NCBI RefSeq assembly: GCF_001428485.1 | Contig: NZ_LMHS01000003.1 | Location: 1,054,922-1,118,921, forward strand | From: Microbacterium sp. Root180 | GTDB lineage: Bacteria > Actinomycetota > Actinomycetes > Actinomycetales > Microbacteriaceae | Direction of reading: 5' to 3' | DNA: 64,000 nucleotides | Shown: positions 34,546 through 45,113 of the stretch, in pieces | Numbering within the stretch: position 1 is the first letter of the stretch | How the letters are laid out: each line of letters opens with the position of its first letter | Translations under genes and position numbers: made by a program | The notes under the pieces: model-generated | What the model saw: the letters and a program-made list of their open reading frames with translations, nothing else | Told to the model about the DNA's origin: nothing | The model's database searches: none

Positions 34546-35378
34546 CTAGGTGGCGATCGCACCGCCCGTGGCGACGAGCTGCGCGGCGAGGAGGAGCCCG
34601 GCAAGCATCACGAGCCGGAAGAGCGCGCGGGAGGGCGGCCGCACGAGGGCGAGCACGGCGGTCGCGACGGCGACGATGACGACGGCGGCGAAGAACACCC
34701 AGCCGATCACGGTCACCGCGGCGAGGGCGCCTCCGGCAGAGCCGACGAGCACCGCCACCGCGCCGACCACGATCCCCGCCGCCGCGACGATCGCGGACGC
34801 CCGGGCGCCGATCCGATGCGGTAGGCCGCGCACCCCCGTCGCGCGGTCGTCGTCCAGGTCGGGGAGCACGTTGGTCAGGTGCACCGCCGCGCCGAGCGCG
34901 GCGCCCGCGATCCAGGCCCAGGGTGCGGCGAGACGAGGATCGGGCGCGGCGAGTGTCGCCAGCGACGGGAAGATGCCGAAGCTCACGATGAACGGCACGA
35001 TCGAGAACGGCGTGGACTTCAGGCCCGCGTTGTACGCCCACGCCGACGCCAGGAAGATCGCGTGGGCTGCGAGCATCCCGAATCCCAACGGAGCCGAGAG
35101 CACCAGCGCGGCGACGAGCGCGACGAGCGCCGCCGCCCAGGCCGCGCGCTCGGAGACGTCGCCGCGAGCGATCGGCTTGTCGGTGCGTCCGACGGCCCGA
35201 TCACGGGGCGCGTCGATCGCGTCGTTGGAGATGCCGATCGACACCTGTCCCGCGAAGACCGCGAGCACGAGCAGCACAAGACGCCACGGCTCGAGCCCGA
35301 CCGCGAGGCCGAGCGCGAGCGCGAGTCCGGTCACGACGAGGGTCGGGCCGGGATGCGTCGACCCCCACAGCGAGCGGA

Positions 35379-35382
<4 letters not shown>
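34546..35382 (-). CDS. UbiA-family prenyltransferase
   Basis: 278-residue membrane enzyme with 7-9 helices. The first Asp-rich motif is [10 protein letters not shown] (N53, D54, D57, D61) and the second [13 protein letters not shown] near 170-180, both needed to bind a prenyl diphosphate with Mg. Start is GTG at 35382, overlapping the clpB stop (GTGA). It is convergent to the PKS operon, so prenylation of the polyketide is possible but not shown; membrane-lipid or quinone prenylation is the alternative. Co-transcription with clpB is likely from the overlap. Confidence 0.87.
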
Positions 35383-37535
<2,153 letters not shown>

Positions 37536-37565
37536 GTGTCTCCTGAAATCTGTGGTCCGGCAAAA

Positions 37566-37586
37566 GTTGAGCCATGACGACTCAAG
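37566..37586. promoter_or_regulatory. HAIR element (HspR operator) upstream of clpB
   Basis: GTTGAGC-N7-ACTCAAG matches the HspR-binding consensus CTTGAGT-N7-ACTCAAG in 12 of 14 arm positions with the correct spacer. On the minus strand it directly follows a TAAACT -10 candidate, so a bound repressor would cover the start point. Confidence 0.8.
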
Positions 37587-37645
37587 TTTAGCATCGGCGT
37601 TTGAGACGGGCAAGCGACCGGACGCGACGCGGTCCGTGCCCGTCC

Positions 37646-39313
37646 TCAGCCGCGCGCGATCTCGTCCTGCGCGTCGGCGTACGCGCGGCGCAGGGCCTCG
37701 CCGATCCACTCCGTGCCCTTGTAGACGTTGCCGGCGCCGATGTCGGCGGTGAGGCCGCCCGCGTCGAGCTGCGCGATCACCCGCTCCTCGGTCGCCACCA
37801 CCTTGAGCGACGAGCCGACCTCACCCAGCTGCTCGGCGAAGCGGCGCAGCACGTCCACGAGCGACAACCCGATCTGGTCGGTGCCGCGCAGGCGGACGAT
37901 CACCACCGATCCCCCGGAGTCCGCCTCGACCTCGGGCAGCTGCCGCTGGAACACCGGCGCGCTCGCGAAGAACAGGCTGCCGTAGGGCTGCAGCACCAAG
38001 ACGCCCCCGCCGGGAACGACGGCGGGCGGATCCGTCTCGCGGATGCGGCCGTCCGGCACGATCTCCAGGCGCCGCACCCGCACCCGGTTCGACTGCTCCG
38101 CCACGTACAGGATCACGCCGAGCCCGACCCCGACCAGCACGGCGAACTGCAGCGGGATCAGGAGCGTGAGCCCGAACGTCACCGCCATGATCGCGGTCGG
38201 CAGCGGCCCCGTCTTGATCACCGAGTACACACGGCTGGGCTTCACCGCCCGCCAGCCGACGACCATCAGCAGGCCGGCCAGCGCCGGCATCGCGACGAAA
38301 GAGACGAGGTCGGACGCGACGAACAGCAGGGCCGCCATGACCGCACCCGCGATGAACATCGCGAGCCGCGAGCGCGCACCCGCCTGGACGATGAGGGACG
38401 AGCCCGACATCGAGCCGCCGACCGGCATCCCCTGGAAGATCCCGGACACGAGATTTCCGACGCCCTGCCCGATGAAGTCCCGGTTCGCGTCGGCGGGGCG
38501 CCCGTCCTTCGTGGGAATGCCGGCGCTCACCGCCGCACCCTGCACGAGGCCGATGAAGGCGAGCGAGAGCGCGGGGATGATCAGCGCGGGCATGTCGGCG
38601 ATGCTCGGCAGCATGGGAGCCGGCAGGCCACGCGGCACCTCGACGATGTCCCGCAGCAGCACGACCGGATCGGCGACCCACAGGTTGAGCACCACCGCGA
38701 CGACCGAGCCGCTCACGACCGCGACGACGAGCCCCATGCTCCCGAGGCGGGTGGGAAGGAGCACCACGATGATGAGGATCGCGATCGTTCCGACCACGAC
38801 GGAGGCGATGCTCCACTGGCCGATGTGCAGGAAGACGTCGACGGTCTTCAGCAGCCGATTCGGTCCGCGTGCCTGGTAGCCGGTGAAGTTCGACAGCTGA
38901 CCGAGCACGATGTTGACGCCGATCGCTGTCACGAACCCGGTCATGACCGCCGTCGGCACGAAGCTCACCAGGCGGCCACCGCGCAGCAGGCCCGCGAGCG
39001 CCATCACGACCCCGGTGAGCACCGCGAGAGTGAACAGCGCGCGATCGGGGTCCGGGAAGCCGCCGAGCCCGGCATCCGACACCACCAGCGCCATCGCGCT
39101 CGTGGCCTGCACCGCCATGAAGGCGCTGCTCGTCGCGAGCGCCGCGCCGACCATGCCGAACAGGTACGCGTACAGCCCTGCGAGCGGGTTCACGCCCGCG
39201 AGCAGCCCCGCGGCCAGCCCGTCGGGGACAGCCTCGATCCCCAGCACGAGGCCGGCCGCAGCATCCTTCCCCAGGGTCTTGCGGGAGAACCACCGCCTCG
39301 GATCGATGCGCAC
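37646..39313 (-). CDS. SulP-family anion transporter with STAS domain
   Basis: 555-residue transporter: about a dozen helices (20-405) including [15 protein letters not shown] and the conserved [13 protein letters not shown] segment, then a cytosolic STAS domain (about 430-545, [31 protein letters not shown]). Family members carry sulfate, bicarbonate or dicarboxylates; substrate not clear. The GTG start at 39313 is 6 nt from TAGGGT, i.e. leaderless, which rules out longer forms. Confidence 0.9.
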   Translation of the reverse strand: MRIDPRRWFSRKTLGKDAAAGLVLGIEAVPDGLAAGLLAGVNPLAGLYAYLFGMVGAALATSSAFMAVQATSAMALVVSDAGLGGFPDPDRALFTLAVLTGVVMALAGLLRGGRLVSFVPTAVMTGFVTAIGVNIVLGQLSNFTGYQARGPNRLLKTVDVFLHIGQWSIASVVVGTIAILIIVVLLPTRLGSMGLVVAVVSGSVVAVVLNLWVADPVVLLRDIVEVPRGLPAPMLPSIADMPALIIPALSLAFIGLVQGAAVSAGIPTKDGRPADANRDFIGQGVGNLVSGIFQGMPVGGSMSGSSLIVQAGARSRLAMFIAGAVMAALLFVASDLVSFVAMPALAGLLMVVGWRAVKPSRVYSVIKTGPLPTAIMAVTFGLTLLIPLQFAVLVGVGLGVILYVAEQSNRVRVRRLEIVPDGRIRETDPPAVVPGGGVLVLQPYGSLFFASAPVFQRQLPEVEADSGGSVVIVRLRGTDQIGLSLVDVLRRFAEQLGEVGSSLKVVATEERVIAQLDAGGLTADIGAGNVYKGTEWIGEALRRAYADAQDEIARG

Positions 39314-39319
39314 GCGGTC

Positions 39320-39325
39320 ACCCTA
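39320..39325 (-). promoter_or_regulatory. -10 box of the SulP gene (leaderless)
   Basis: TAGGGT on the minus strand ends 6 nt before the GTG at 39313. Confidence 0.5.
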
Positions 39326-39388
39326 TCGACGCACGCGCCCCCGCACGTCCCCTCCCGCGGGTGGTCCGCCGCCGAGTCCGTTCCCCAG

Positions 39389-39454
39389 TCCGTTCGTGCG
39401 GGCGAATGCACGCCCCGCGACCGGCCGACGCGCGCACACGCCCGCACAAACGGA
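39389..39454. terminator. Inverted repeat, CCGTTYGTGCGGGCG family, copy 1
   Basis: 16-bp arms (39389-39404 and 39439-39454) pair with one mismatch across a 34-nt loop. It lies just after the GlxA-like stop (39463, minus strand) and before the SulP promoter. Copies 2 and 3 are at 40712 and 46611. Confidence 0.7.
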
Positions 39455-39462
39455 AGACGTCG

Positions 39463-40485
39463 TCACGCGACGGGTTCGAGCACCCCCGCCTCGACCCGCC
39501 GGTCGACGCCGGCGGCCTCTCGCGCCTCGCGCGTGCAGCAGAACCGGGCCCGGTACGCGGTCGGAGTGGTGTCGAGCACGCGCGCGAAATTCTGGCGCAG
39601 CACGGCGGCCGAGCCGAACCCGCTCTCGTACGCGATGCGGTCCAGACCCAGATCGGTCTTCTCGAGCAGGCGCTGCGCGTGGATGATGCGCTGGCGCGCG
39701 ACCCACGCCGCCGGCGTCGCGCCGAAGTCGGCCTTGAACCGCCGTGCGAACGTCCGAGGCGACATGTGCGCCTTCGCAGCGAGCTGGTCGACGGTGAGAT
39801 CGAGGCGCAGGTTCTCGAGCATCCAGTCGGTGACCGGCGCGAGCGAGAGCGAGGCCACCTCGGGGAGCGGCTTGTCGATGAACTGCGCCTGGCCGCCGTC
39901 GCGCTGCGGGGGCACGACCATGCGGCGCGCGATCTTGTTGGTGAGCTCGGCGCCCAGCTCCTGGCGCAGCAGGTGCAGGCACGCGTCGAGTCCTGCGGCG
40001 GTGCCGGCGCTCGTGATGATGCGGCCGTCCTGCACGTAGAGCACATCGGGATCGACGTCGACCTCGGGATACAGCGCGGCCATCTCGTCGGCGTACATCC
40101 AGTGGGTGGTGGCCTTGCGGCCGTCGAGGACACCGGATGCCGCGACCACGAACGATCCGCTGCAGACGCTGAGCACCCAGGCGTTGCGGGCGACGGCACG
40201 GCGGATCACGTCGAGCACGCGCTCGTCGGAGGCGCTGCGCGCCCAGAACTGGCGCGGAGTCGGCGACACGACCACGAGGTCGGCCTCGTACGCGAACGAC
40301 AGGTCGAGGTCGACGTGGATCGAGAAGCCCATCTTCGACGCCACCGCACCCGGGTCGGGTGTCACGATGCGGAAGTCGAAGTTCGGGATCCCGTCGTCGG
40401 TGCGGTCGAGGCCGAACGCCTCGCAGGCGACTCCGAATTCGAACGGCGCGAAGCCGTCCTGGACGATCACGGCGACGCTGTGCAT
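39463..40485 (-). CDS. GlxA-family regulator (DJ-1/PfpI domain plus AraC HTH)
   Basis: 340-residue transcription factor. N-terminal DJ-1/PfpI-like domain (about 1-185) contains LSVCSGSFVVAASGVLDGR, with Cys at the nucleophile-elbow position, then a C-terminal AraC-type double helix-turn-helix (LTVDQLAAKAHMSPRTFARRFKADFG ... AYESGFGSAAVLRQNF). ATG at 40485 is chosen for TGAGG about 7 nt upstream and because the homologous region begins there; ATG 40539 would add 18 residues but lacks a usable ribosome site. The upstream palindrome suggests autocontrol. Target genes unknown. Confidence 0.83.
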   Translation of the reverse strand: MHSVAVIVQDGFAPFEFGVACEAFGLDRTDDGIPNFDFRIVTPDPGAVASKMGFSIHVDLDLSFAYEADLVVVSPTPRQFWARSASDERVLDVIRRAVARNAWVLSVCSGSFVVAASGVLDGRKATTHWMYADEMAALYPEVDVDPDVLYVQDGRIITSAGTAAGLDACLHLLRQELGAELTNKIARRMVVPPQRDGGQAQFIDKPLPEVASLSLAPVTDWMLENLRLDLTVDQLAAKAHMSPRTFARRFKADFGATPAAWVARQRIIHAQRLLEKTDLGLDRIAYESGFGSAAVLRQNFARVLDTTPTAYRARFCCTREAREAAGVDRRVEAGVLEPVA

Positions 40486-40540
40486 GTCGAACCTCAGCTC
40501 ATCGAGGGGAGTGGCAGATATCCTGCGTTGTGTGTCCATC

Positions 40541-40556
40541 CTGCCACTGTTGGCAG
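40541..40556. promoter_or_regulatory. CTGCCA-N4-TGGCAG palindrome at the GlxA-like promoter
   Basis: A perfect 6+6 inverted repeat lies just downstream of a minus-strand TACGCT -10 candidate (40567-40572), and a further TGGCAG half-site is at 40512-40517. The plus-strand TAGCGT at 40571-40576 overlaps the minus-strand -10. Candidate operator for the divergent pair. Confidence 0.45.
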
Positions 40557-40570
40557 TGATGACGCAAGCG

Positions 40571-40576
40571 TAGCGT
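40571..40576 (+). promoter_or_regulatory. -10 box of the 38-aa peptide gene (leaderless)
   Basis: TAGCGT ends 7 nt before ATG 40584. Confidence 0.5.
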
Positions 40577-40583
40577 TTCTGCC

Positions 40584-40700
40584 ATGTTCATGGTGATTCT
40601 TCTCGCAGCACTGTCCGCTGTCGCGATCGCCTCGTCGATCACGGCACTCCGCAACGACGGCTACCACCGTCTCCCCACCGATCCGACCCGACTCCCCTGA
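40584..40700 (+). CDS. Small membrane protein (38 aa)
   Basis: Encodes MFMVILLAALSAVAIASS followed by ITALRNDGYHRLPTDPTRLP: one hydrophobic helix (about 1-20) and a polar C-terminal tail with Arg and Pro. A TAGCGT box 7 nt upstream and a long inverted repeat 12 nt after the stop frame it as an independent, leaderless mini-transcript. Divergent from the GlxA-like gene. No function is known to me. Confidence 0.65.
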   Translation: MFMVILLAALSAVAIASSITALRNDGYHRLPTDPTRLP

Positions 40701-40711
40701 CGCCCGTCTTT

Positions 40712-40777
40712 TCCGTTCGTGCGGGCGAATCCTCGCCTGGGCCACCGCGCACACGGCGATTCGCCCGCACAAACGGA
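40712..40777. terminator. Inverted repeat, CCGTTYGTGCGGGCG family, copy 2
   Basis: 20-bp arms (40712-40731 and 40758-40777) with one mismatch around a 26-nt loop, between the 38-aa peptide gene and the convergent glycosyltransferase. TTTT precedes the left arm, so the minus-strand transcript does not gain a T run; the plus side also lacks one. Confidence 0.75.
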
Positions 40778-40783
40778 GCAGTC

Positions 40784-42004
40784 TCAGGACGCGATGACCC
40801 GCTCGTAGATCTCGATCATCGCGGCCGTGCGGGAGGACTGACGGAACCGCTCGCGGATCGTCGGATCGACCTCGACGGGCTCTCCCGCCTCGATATCGGC
40901 CGCCGCCGCGCGCAGAGCCTCTGCGAGCGCGGCGGTCGAGGCCGCGGCCTCGGCATCCGCCCCGACCGGCCAGAAACCCGAGCCCAGCTCGGCCGCCAGA
41001 TCGGGGTCGCTCACGATCGACGGCGTGCCGAGGGATGCCGCCTCGAAGATCGTCATACCCTGCGTCTCGAAGCCGATCGAGGTCTGCACGACGGCGTCGG
41101 CGGCCGCGATGCGCTCGAGCACGCGCGCGTACGGGAGCTTGCCGACGAAGGCGACCGAGGCGGCCGGCCCCAGCTTCTCGACGAGGCGCTGCGCCGCACG
41201 CAGCTGCCCGCCGCCGCCGATCACCTCGACCTCGGCGCGGACGCCCGACGCGGCGAGAGCCTCGAGGAACGGCAGGAGGCGCTTCTCGGGACTCATGCGT
41301 CCCAGCCAGACGAAGCGCGCGGGCCCGGGACGTCGCGGGGATCCCGCCGAGGCCAGCACCGACTCGAGGACGCCGTCGTCGATGCCGTTCCACACCACGT
41401 CGACCCGCGGCACCGCATCGCGCGGCACCACGCCGTGCGCCTCGAGCCGCCGGGCGAAATGCGTCGACGGTGCCGTGACGGCGTCGGACTTCGCGGCCAG
41501 CCCGCGCAAATACGCCCAGCCGTCGCGGCGCGTCCCGTGTGGGCCGAGCGCCCACGACTGCCAGCCGTTCAGCACGCGCAGCACGGTCTTCGGGAACGGC
41601 GTCGTCGCCTCGATGCCGACGTCGACGCGATTGTGCATCGTGTGGACGACGGGCAGCCGATGCCGTGCCGCGAACCGGTGCCCGATGAACGCGCCCCAGA
41701 AGTCGGCCTGCACGTGGACGACGTCGACGGGCGGGCGGGCGGCGAGCGCGGCATCCACCCACCGATCGGTCCGGCGGCCCGGCCACGCCATCGAGTACTC
41801 GCGGTCGGGGGTGATCGGGACGGACGGGATGTCGAGGTAGGCGGCATCCGGAGCGATCGACCGTCCCCGCGCCCCGTGGACGCGAGGCGCCACGACGGTC
41901 ACGGTGTGGCCGGCCTTCTCGAGGAATCGGCGCTGCAGGCGCATCGAGACCTGGGCCCCGCCGAGAGTCTCGACGTGCTGGTCGCCGAACATCACGACGT
42001 GCAC
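40784..42004 (-). CDS. GT4-family glycosyltransferase
   Basis: 406-residue GT-B enzyme. N-terminal domain begins MHVVMFGDQHVETLGGAQVS, with HTMHNRVDVG near the domain middle; C-terminal donor-binding domain has FVWLGRMSPEKRLLPFLEAL and, near the end, FETQGMTIFEAASLGTPSIV with the EX7E-type glutamates. It follows the next glycosyltransferase by 6 nt, so both are one operon. Likely adds sugars to a lipid or polyprenol acceptor; GTG start at 42004. Confidence 0.87.
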   Translation of the reverse strand: MHVVMFGDQHVETLGGAQVSMRLQRRFLEKAGHTVTVVAPRVHGARGRSIAPDAAYLDIPSVPITPDREYSMAWPGRRTDRWVDAALAARPPVDVVHVQADFWGAFIGHRFAARHRLPVVHTMHNRVDVGIEATTPFPKTVLRVLNGWQSWALGPHGTRRDGWAYLRGLAAKSDAVTAPSTHFARRLEAHGVVPRDAVPRVDVVWNGIDDGVLESVLASAGSPRRPGPARFVWLGRMSPEKRLLPFLEALAASGVRAEVEVIGGGGQLRAAQRLVEKLGPAASVAFVGKLPYARVLERIAAADAVVQTSIGFETQGMTIFEAASLGTPSIVSDPDLAAELGSGFWPVGADAEAAASTAALAEALRAAAADIEAGEPVEVDPTIRERFRQSSRTAAMIEIYERVIAS

Positions 42005-42010
42005 GGTGCG

Positions 42011-43237
42011 CTACTCCGGCAGCGGTTCGTCGCGATAGAGCGCCTCGAACGTGTCGAGCGTGCGCTTCATGTCGTGCACCTTGACGCCCTCGAGCGATGC
42101 CTGCTGCATGCGCAGGCGCTCCTCGGGGCTCTGGGTGAGCACGGTCGTGAGCTTCGCGACGAGGTCGTCGACGTTCCCGGGCTCGAAGAGGTAGCCGTTT
42201 TCACCGTCGTGCACGAGGTGCGGGAGCGCGACGGCGTCGGCGGCGACGATCGGCAGACCCGACGCCATGGCCTCCATCGTCGCGATCGACTGCAGCTCGG
42301 CGATCGACGCGATCACGAACAGCGAGGCGTTGGTGAGCAGCGAGCGCAGTTCCTCGTCGGTGGTGTGGCCGTGGAACTGGACGCGGTCCGACAGGCCGAG
42401 CTGGAGCATGAGCTCCTCGAGGTTGCGGCGCTGGTCGCCCTTGCCGACGATGTCGAACCGCACATCGAGCGCCGGATCGAGACGCGCGACCGCGCGCAGC
42501 ACGACGTGGATCTGCTTCTCGGTGGTGAGGCGGCCGACGAAGACCAGCCGGTGCGCGTCGCGGGGGGTGAGATCGGCGGTGTAGTGGGATGCCTCGATCC
42601 CGCAGCTCACCGGGATCACGTTGTCGATCTCGATCGTGCGCTCGAGGAATTCGGCCGCCTTGCGCGTGGGCGTGGTGACGGCCCGGGTCAGATCGAACGT
42701 GCGCTTGGCGTCCTCCCACGCGAGCTTGATCGCGTACCGGGTCCACGAGGCGGGAAGCACCGTGAAGTCGAGGACGTTCTCGGCCATCACGTGGTTGGTG
42801 GCGACGATGGGGATGCCGCGCTGCGTCGCGATGCGGGAGAGGCCCCGCCCGATGACGATGTGCGACTGGATGTGCACGATGTCGGGCTGCACCTCGGAGA
42901 GCACCCGACGCGAGTAGTACTTCGCACGGAACGGCATCACGAACGTCAGCCAGTCGTGCGGGTACCAGCGCCACGACGCGATGCGGTGCATCGTCATCGG
43001 CTGCCCCTCGATCACCTCGGTGAAGCGGCCGTGCTTGCGGTGGGTATCGCTCGGGGCCATCACGTGCACCTCGTGACCGCGGGCGACCAGGCCCGCGGCG
43101 AGACGCTCGGCGAAGCGGGCGGCCCCGTTGACGTGCGGGAGGAAGGTGTCTGCGCCGATGAGGATCTTCAGGGGCGCCTTCGCGGCGGCGGGCCGCGCCT
43201 CGGCGGAATGGTCGTCGGGCGTCGCGGACTCGGTCAC
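42011..43237 (-). CDS. GT4-family glycosyltransferase (MgtA/PimB-like)
   Basis: 408-residue GT-B enzyme starting its fold at LKILIGADTFLPHVNGAARFAERLA. LVFVGRLTTEKQIHVVLRAV and ELQSIATMEAMASGLPIVAADA mark the nucleotide-sugar domain with the EX7E motif. The sequence is close to actinobacterial alpha-mannosyl/glucosyl transferases that build glycolipids. Start GTG at 43237 is inferred from the start of conservation; the ribosome site is weak, and the first 22 residues are polar. Second gene of a two-gene operon. Confidence 0.87.
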   Translation of the reverse strand: MTESATPDDHSAEARPAAAKAPLKILIGADTFLPHVNGAARFAERLAAGLVARGHEVHVMAPSDTHRKHGRFTEVIEGQPMTMHRIASWRWYPHDWLTFVMPFRAKYYSRRVLSEVQPDIVHIQSHIVIGRGLSRIATQRGIPIVATNHVMAENVLDFTVLPASWTRYAIKLAWEDAKRTFDLTRAVTTPTRKAAEFLERTIEIDNVIPVSCGIEASHYTADLTPRDAHRLVFVGRLTTEKQIHVVLRAVARLDPALDVRFDIVGKGDQRRNLEELMLQLGLSDRVQFHGHTTDEELRSLLTNASLFVIASIAELQSIATMEAMASGLPIVAADAVALPHLVHDGENGYLFEPGNVDDLVAKLTTVLTQSPEERLRMQQASLEGVKVHDMKRTLDTFEALYRDEPLPE

Positions 43238-43330
43238 GGGGATCGGGGGCCTGTCTGTGCGGCGGACGCGCGGCGGAAGAGGAGGGTGCGCGCGCCCTCC
43301 ACTGTACCCGAGCGCCCTTCGACGCCCCCG

Positions 43331-43336
43331 TACGCT
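43331..43336 (+). promoter_or_regulatory. -10 box of gene 43343 (leaderless)
   Basis: TACGCT ends 6 nt before ATG 43343. Confidence 0.5.
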
Positions 43337-43342
43337 GGAGGC

Positions 43343-43948
43343 ATGCCTCGACTTCAGGCGGACGCCGACGCCACCCTCTGGGTGCCGGTGACCGAGTCCC
43401 TCGGCTTCACGGGTCGTCGCCACCGCAAGGCGGCGATCCGGATGCTGCTGTCCCAGGCGAACACCGCGATGGGATCCGCCGAGCGCCCCGGCAGCGGGGT
43501 CGCCGCGTGGGCGATGAGCCAGGCCGCGCCGTTCCTCATGCGGCGCGCCGCCGGGCGCGTCCTGGTGTGGGTGTGGAAGGCGGATGCCGAGCTCGTGGTC
43601 GTGATGGCGCAGGTGCAGGAGGCGACGTCGCAGCTGCGCGCCGCCCGCGCGATGATGCCGATGGAGTACGACGACACCGAGAGCTTCCGCAGCCCGCACC
43701 TCGGCGTCGGCGAGAAGCTCGAGATGTCCCTGCCGGCCGACCCGCGCACCCCGCCGTTCGCGACCTACACCTGGGACACGGGAACGCATTTCGTCACCGT
43801 GACGGCGGTGTGCTCCGACCGCGAGCGATTCGGGACCGTGATCGGGTCCGTCGACGACCTCGCCCGCACCGTCCGCGTGACCGACGACCTCGAAGTGGGC
43901 GAGTCTCCGGGCGTGCTGCGCATCGAACCCGGCGGAGGACCGCGGTGA
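43343..43948 (+). CDS. Conserved-looking protein, unknown
   Basis: 201-residue soluble protein. No signal peptide and no recognised domain. It contains WVPVTESLGFTGRRHRKAAIR near the N-terminus, an Ala-rich central helix and a C-terminal beta-rich part (ATYTWDTGTHFVTVTAVCSD). The TACGCT -10 box 6 nt before the ATG and a GTGA overlap with the flavin oxidoreductase gene support it. Function unknown; possibly accessory to that enzyme. Confidence 0.7.
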   Translation: MPRLQADADATLWVPVTESLGFTGRRHRKAAIRMLLSQANTAMGSAERPGSGVAAWAMSQAAPFLMRRAAGRVLVWVWKADAELVVVMAQVQEATSQLRAARAMMPMEYDDTESFRSPHLGVGEKLEMSLPADPRTPPFATYTWDTGTHFVTVTAVCSDRERFGTVIGSVDDLARTVRVTDDLEVGESPGVLRIEPGGGPR

Positions 43949-44799
43949 CCGGGCCCGGCTCCGGCGCGGAGTCGCGGCATCCGGCATCGCATCGCCGGGT
44001 CAGGATCGGCGTGCAGCTCGCCCCGCAGCACGGGTCGTATGCGGCCTACCGCGACGCCGTGCTGAGGGCGGAGGACCTCGGCGTGGACGCGATCTTCAAC
44101 TGGGACCACTTCTTCCCGCTCACCGAGCCGTTCGCCGCCGAGCACTTCGAAGCCTGGACGGTGCTCGCGGCGATCGCCGAGCAGACCGAGCGCGTCGAGT
44201 TCGGTCCGCTCGTCAACTGCAGCTCGTACCGCAATCCCGATCTCCAGGCCGACATGGCGCGGACGATCGACCACATCAGCGCGCACCGCTCGGGCACCGG
44301 CCGGCTCATCTTCGGAACGGGCTCGGGCTGGGCGGAGCAGGACTACGCCGAGTACGGCTACGAGTTCGGCACGGTCGGCTCCCGCCTCGACGCGCTCGCC
44401 GCGGACCTCCCGCGCATCCGTTCGAGATGGGACGGCCTGAACCCTGCGCCGACCCGGAGGATCCCGATCCTGATCGGCGGGCAGGGTGAGCGGAAGACGC
44501 TTCGGCTGGTGGCCCAGCACGCCGACATCTGGCACACCTTCACGAAGCTCGACGACCTCCCGCGCAAGATCGGCGTTTTGCACGAGTGGTGCGCGCGAGA
44601 GGGCCGCGACCCCTCCGAGATCGAGCTGTCGACCGGGTACACGATCCGCGGATTCGGCCCCCTGCTCGAATCGGACGCGCCCACGCGCCTCCACGAACTC
44701 GGGTTCCGGCTGATCATCCCGGCCATCGACGGACCGGACTACGACCTCTCGCCGCTCACGCCGCTGCTCGCGTGGCGCGACCGTGTGAACGGATTCTGA
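43945..44799 (+). CDS. LLM-class F420-dependent oxidoreductase
   Basis: 284-residue luciferase-like (alpha/beta barrel) enzyme. After a polar leader, VRIGVQLAPQHGSYAAYRDAV opens the barrel; IFNWDHFFPL, EFGPLVNCSSYRNPDLQADM and LIFGTGSGWAEQDY are typical of F420-dependent members. F420 use is inferred from family and lineage. GTG at 43945 overlaps the previous stop and has GGAGGAC upstream. Right after its stop comes the first TCATCC-N5-GGGTGA palindrome. Confidence 0.85.
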   Translation: MTGPGSGAESRHPASHRRVRIGVQLAPQHGSYAAYRDAVLRAEDLGVDAIFNWDHFFPLTEPFAAEHFEAWTVLAAIAEQTERVEFGPLVNCSSYRNPDLQADMARTIDHISAHRSGTGRLIFGTGSGWAEQDYAEYGYEFGTVGSRLDALAADLPRIRSRWDGLNPAPTRRIPILIGGQGERKTLRLVAQHADIWHTFTKLDDLPRKIGVLHEWCAREGRDPSEIELSTGYTIRGFGPLLESDAPTRLHELGFRLIIPAIDGPDYDLSPLTPLLAWRDRVNGF

Positions 44800-44805
44800 A
44801 CGGAA

Positions 44806-44822
44806 TCATCCCCCGCGGGTGA
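44806..44822. promoter_or_regulatory. TCAYCC-N5-GGGTGA palindrome, site 1
   Basis: TCATCCCCCGCGGGTGA lies 67 nt before the start of the 70-residue protein and 291 nt before the cardiolipin synthase. It is preceded by GGAA, as is site 2, and followed by CGG. Related sites are at 50547 and 50878. Confidence 0.65.
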
Positions 44823-44889
44823 CGGCACCGGAGGGCCGTCTGCCCCAACCTGGCAGAGTCCGATTCCCCCCGTGGGCAGGAAGGATGCC

Positions 44890-45102
44890 GTGTCCGCGCA
44901 CGTTGTCGAAGTCGTCATCACCGGCCATCTCGGGCCCACTCTCTCCTGCGCGCTCGATCGCTACGATGTGGCGGACCGGGACGACGGAACCACGAGCATC
45001 ACGGGACTCCTCGAGGACCGCTCCGAGCTGCGAGGCCTGCTCGGAGTCCTGGACGACCTCGACATCGAAGTCGTCTCCGTCAACCGCGTCACCCCCGCCT
45101 GA
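44890..45102 (+). CDS. Small paralogous protein A (70 aa), unknown family
   Basis: 70-residue protein with the pattern VVEVVITGHLGPTLSCALD, then LLGVLDDLDIEVVSVNRV at the C-terminus. It is clearly homologous to the 74-residue protein at 50650 (shared VVE-V---G-LG, LLG-L--L-IEVVSVN). The fold may be ferredoxin-like beta-alpha-beta (inference from the alternation). GTG at 44890 is supported by AGGAAGGA 6 nt upstream. It precedes the cardiolipin synthase by 11 nt, and a regulatory palindrome lies upstream. Confidence 0.75.
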   Translation: MSAHVVEVVITGHLGPTLSCALDRYDVADRDDGTTSITGLLEDRSELRGLLGVLDDLDIEVVSVNRVTPA

Positions 45103-45113
45103 AAGAGGAACGA

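Noticed and set aside
40486..40539. Longer GlxA-like start at ATG 40539
   Set aside because: No ribosome site at a workable distance and the extra 18 residues have no counterpart in the domain; ATG 40485 has TGAGG upstream.
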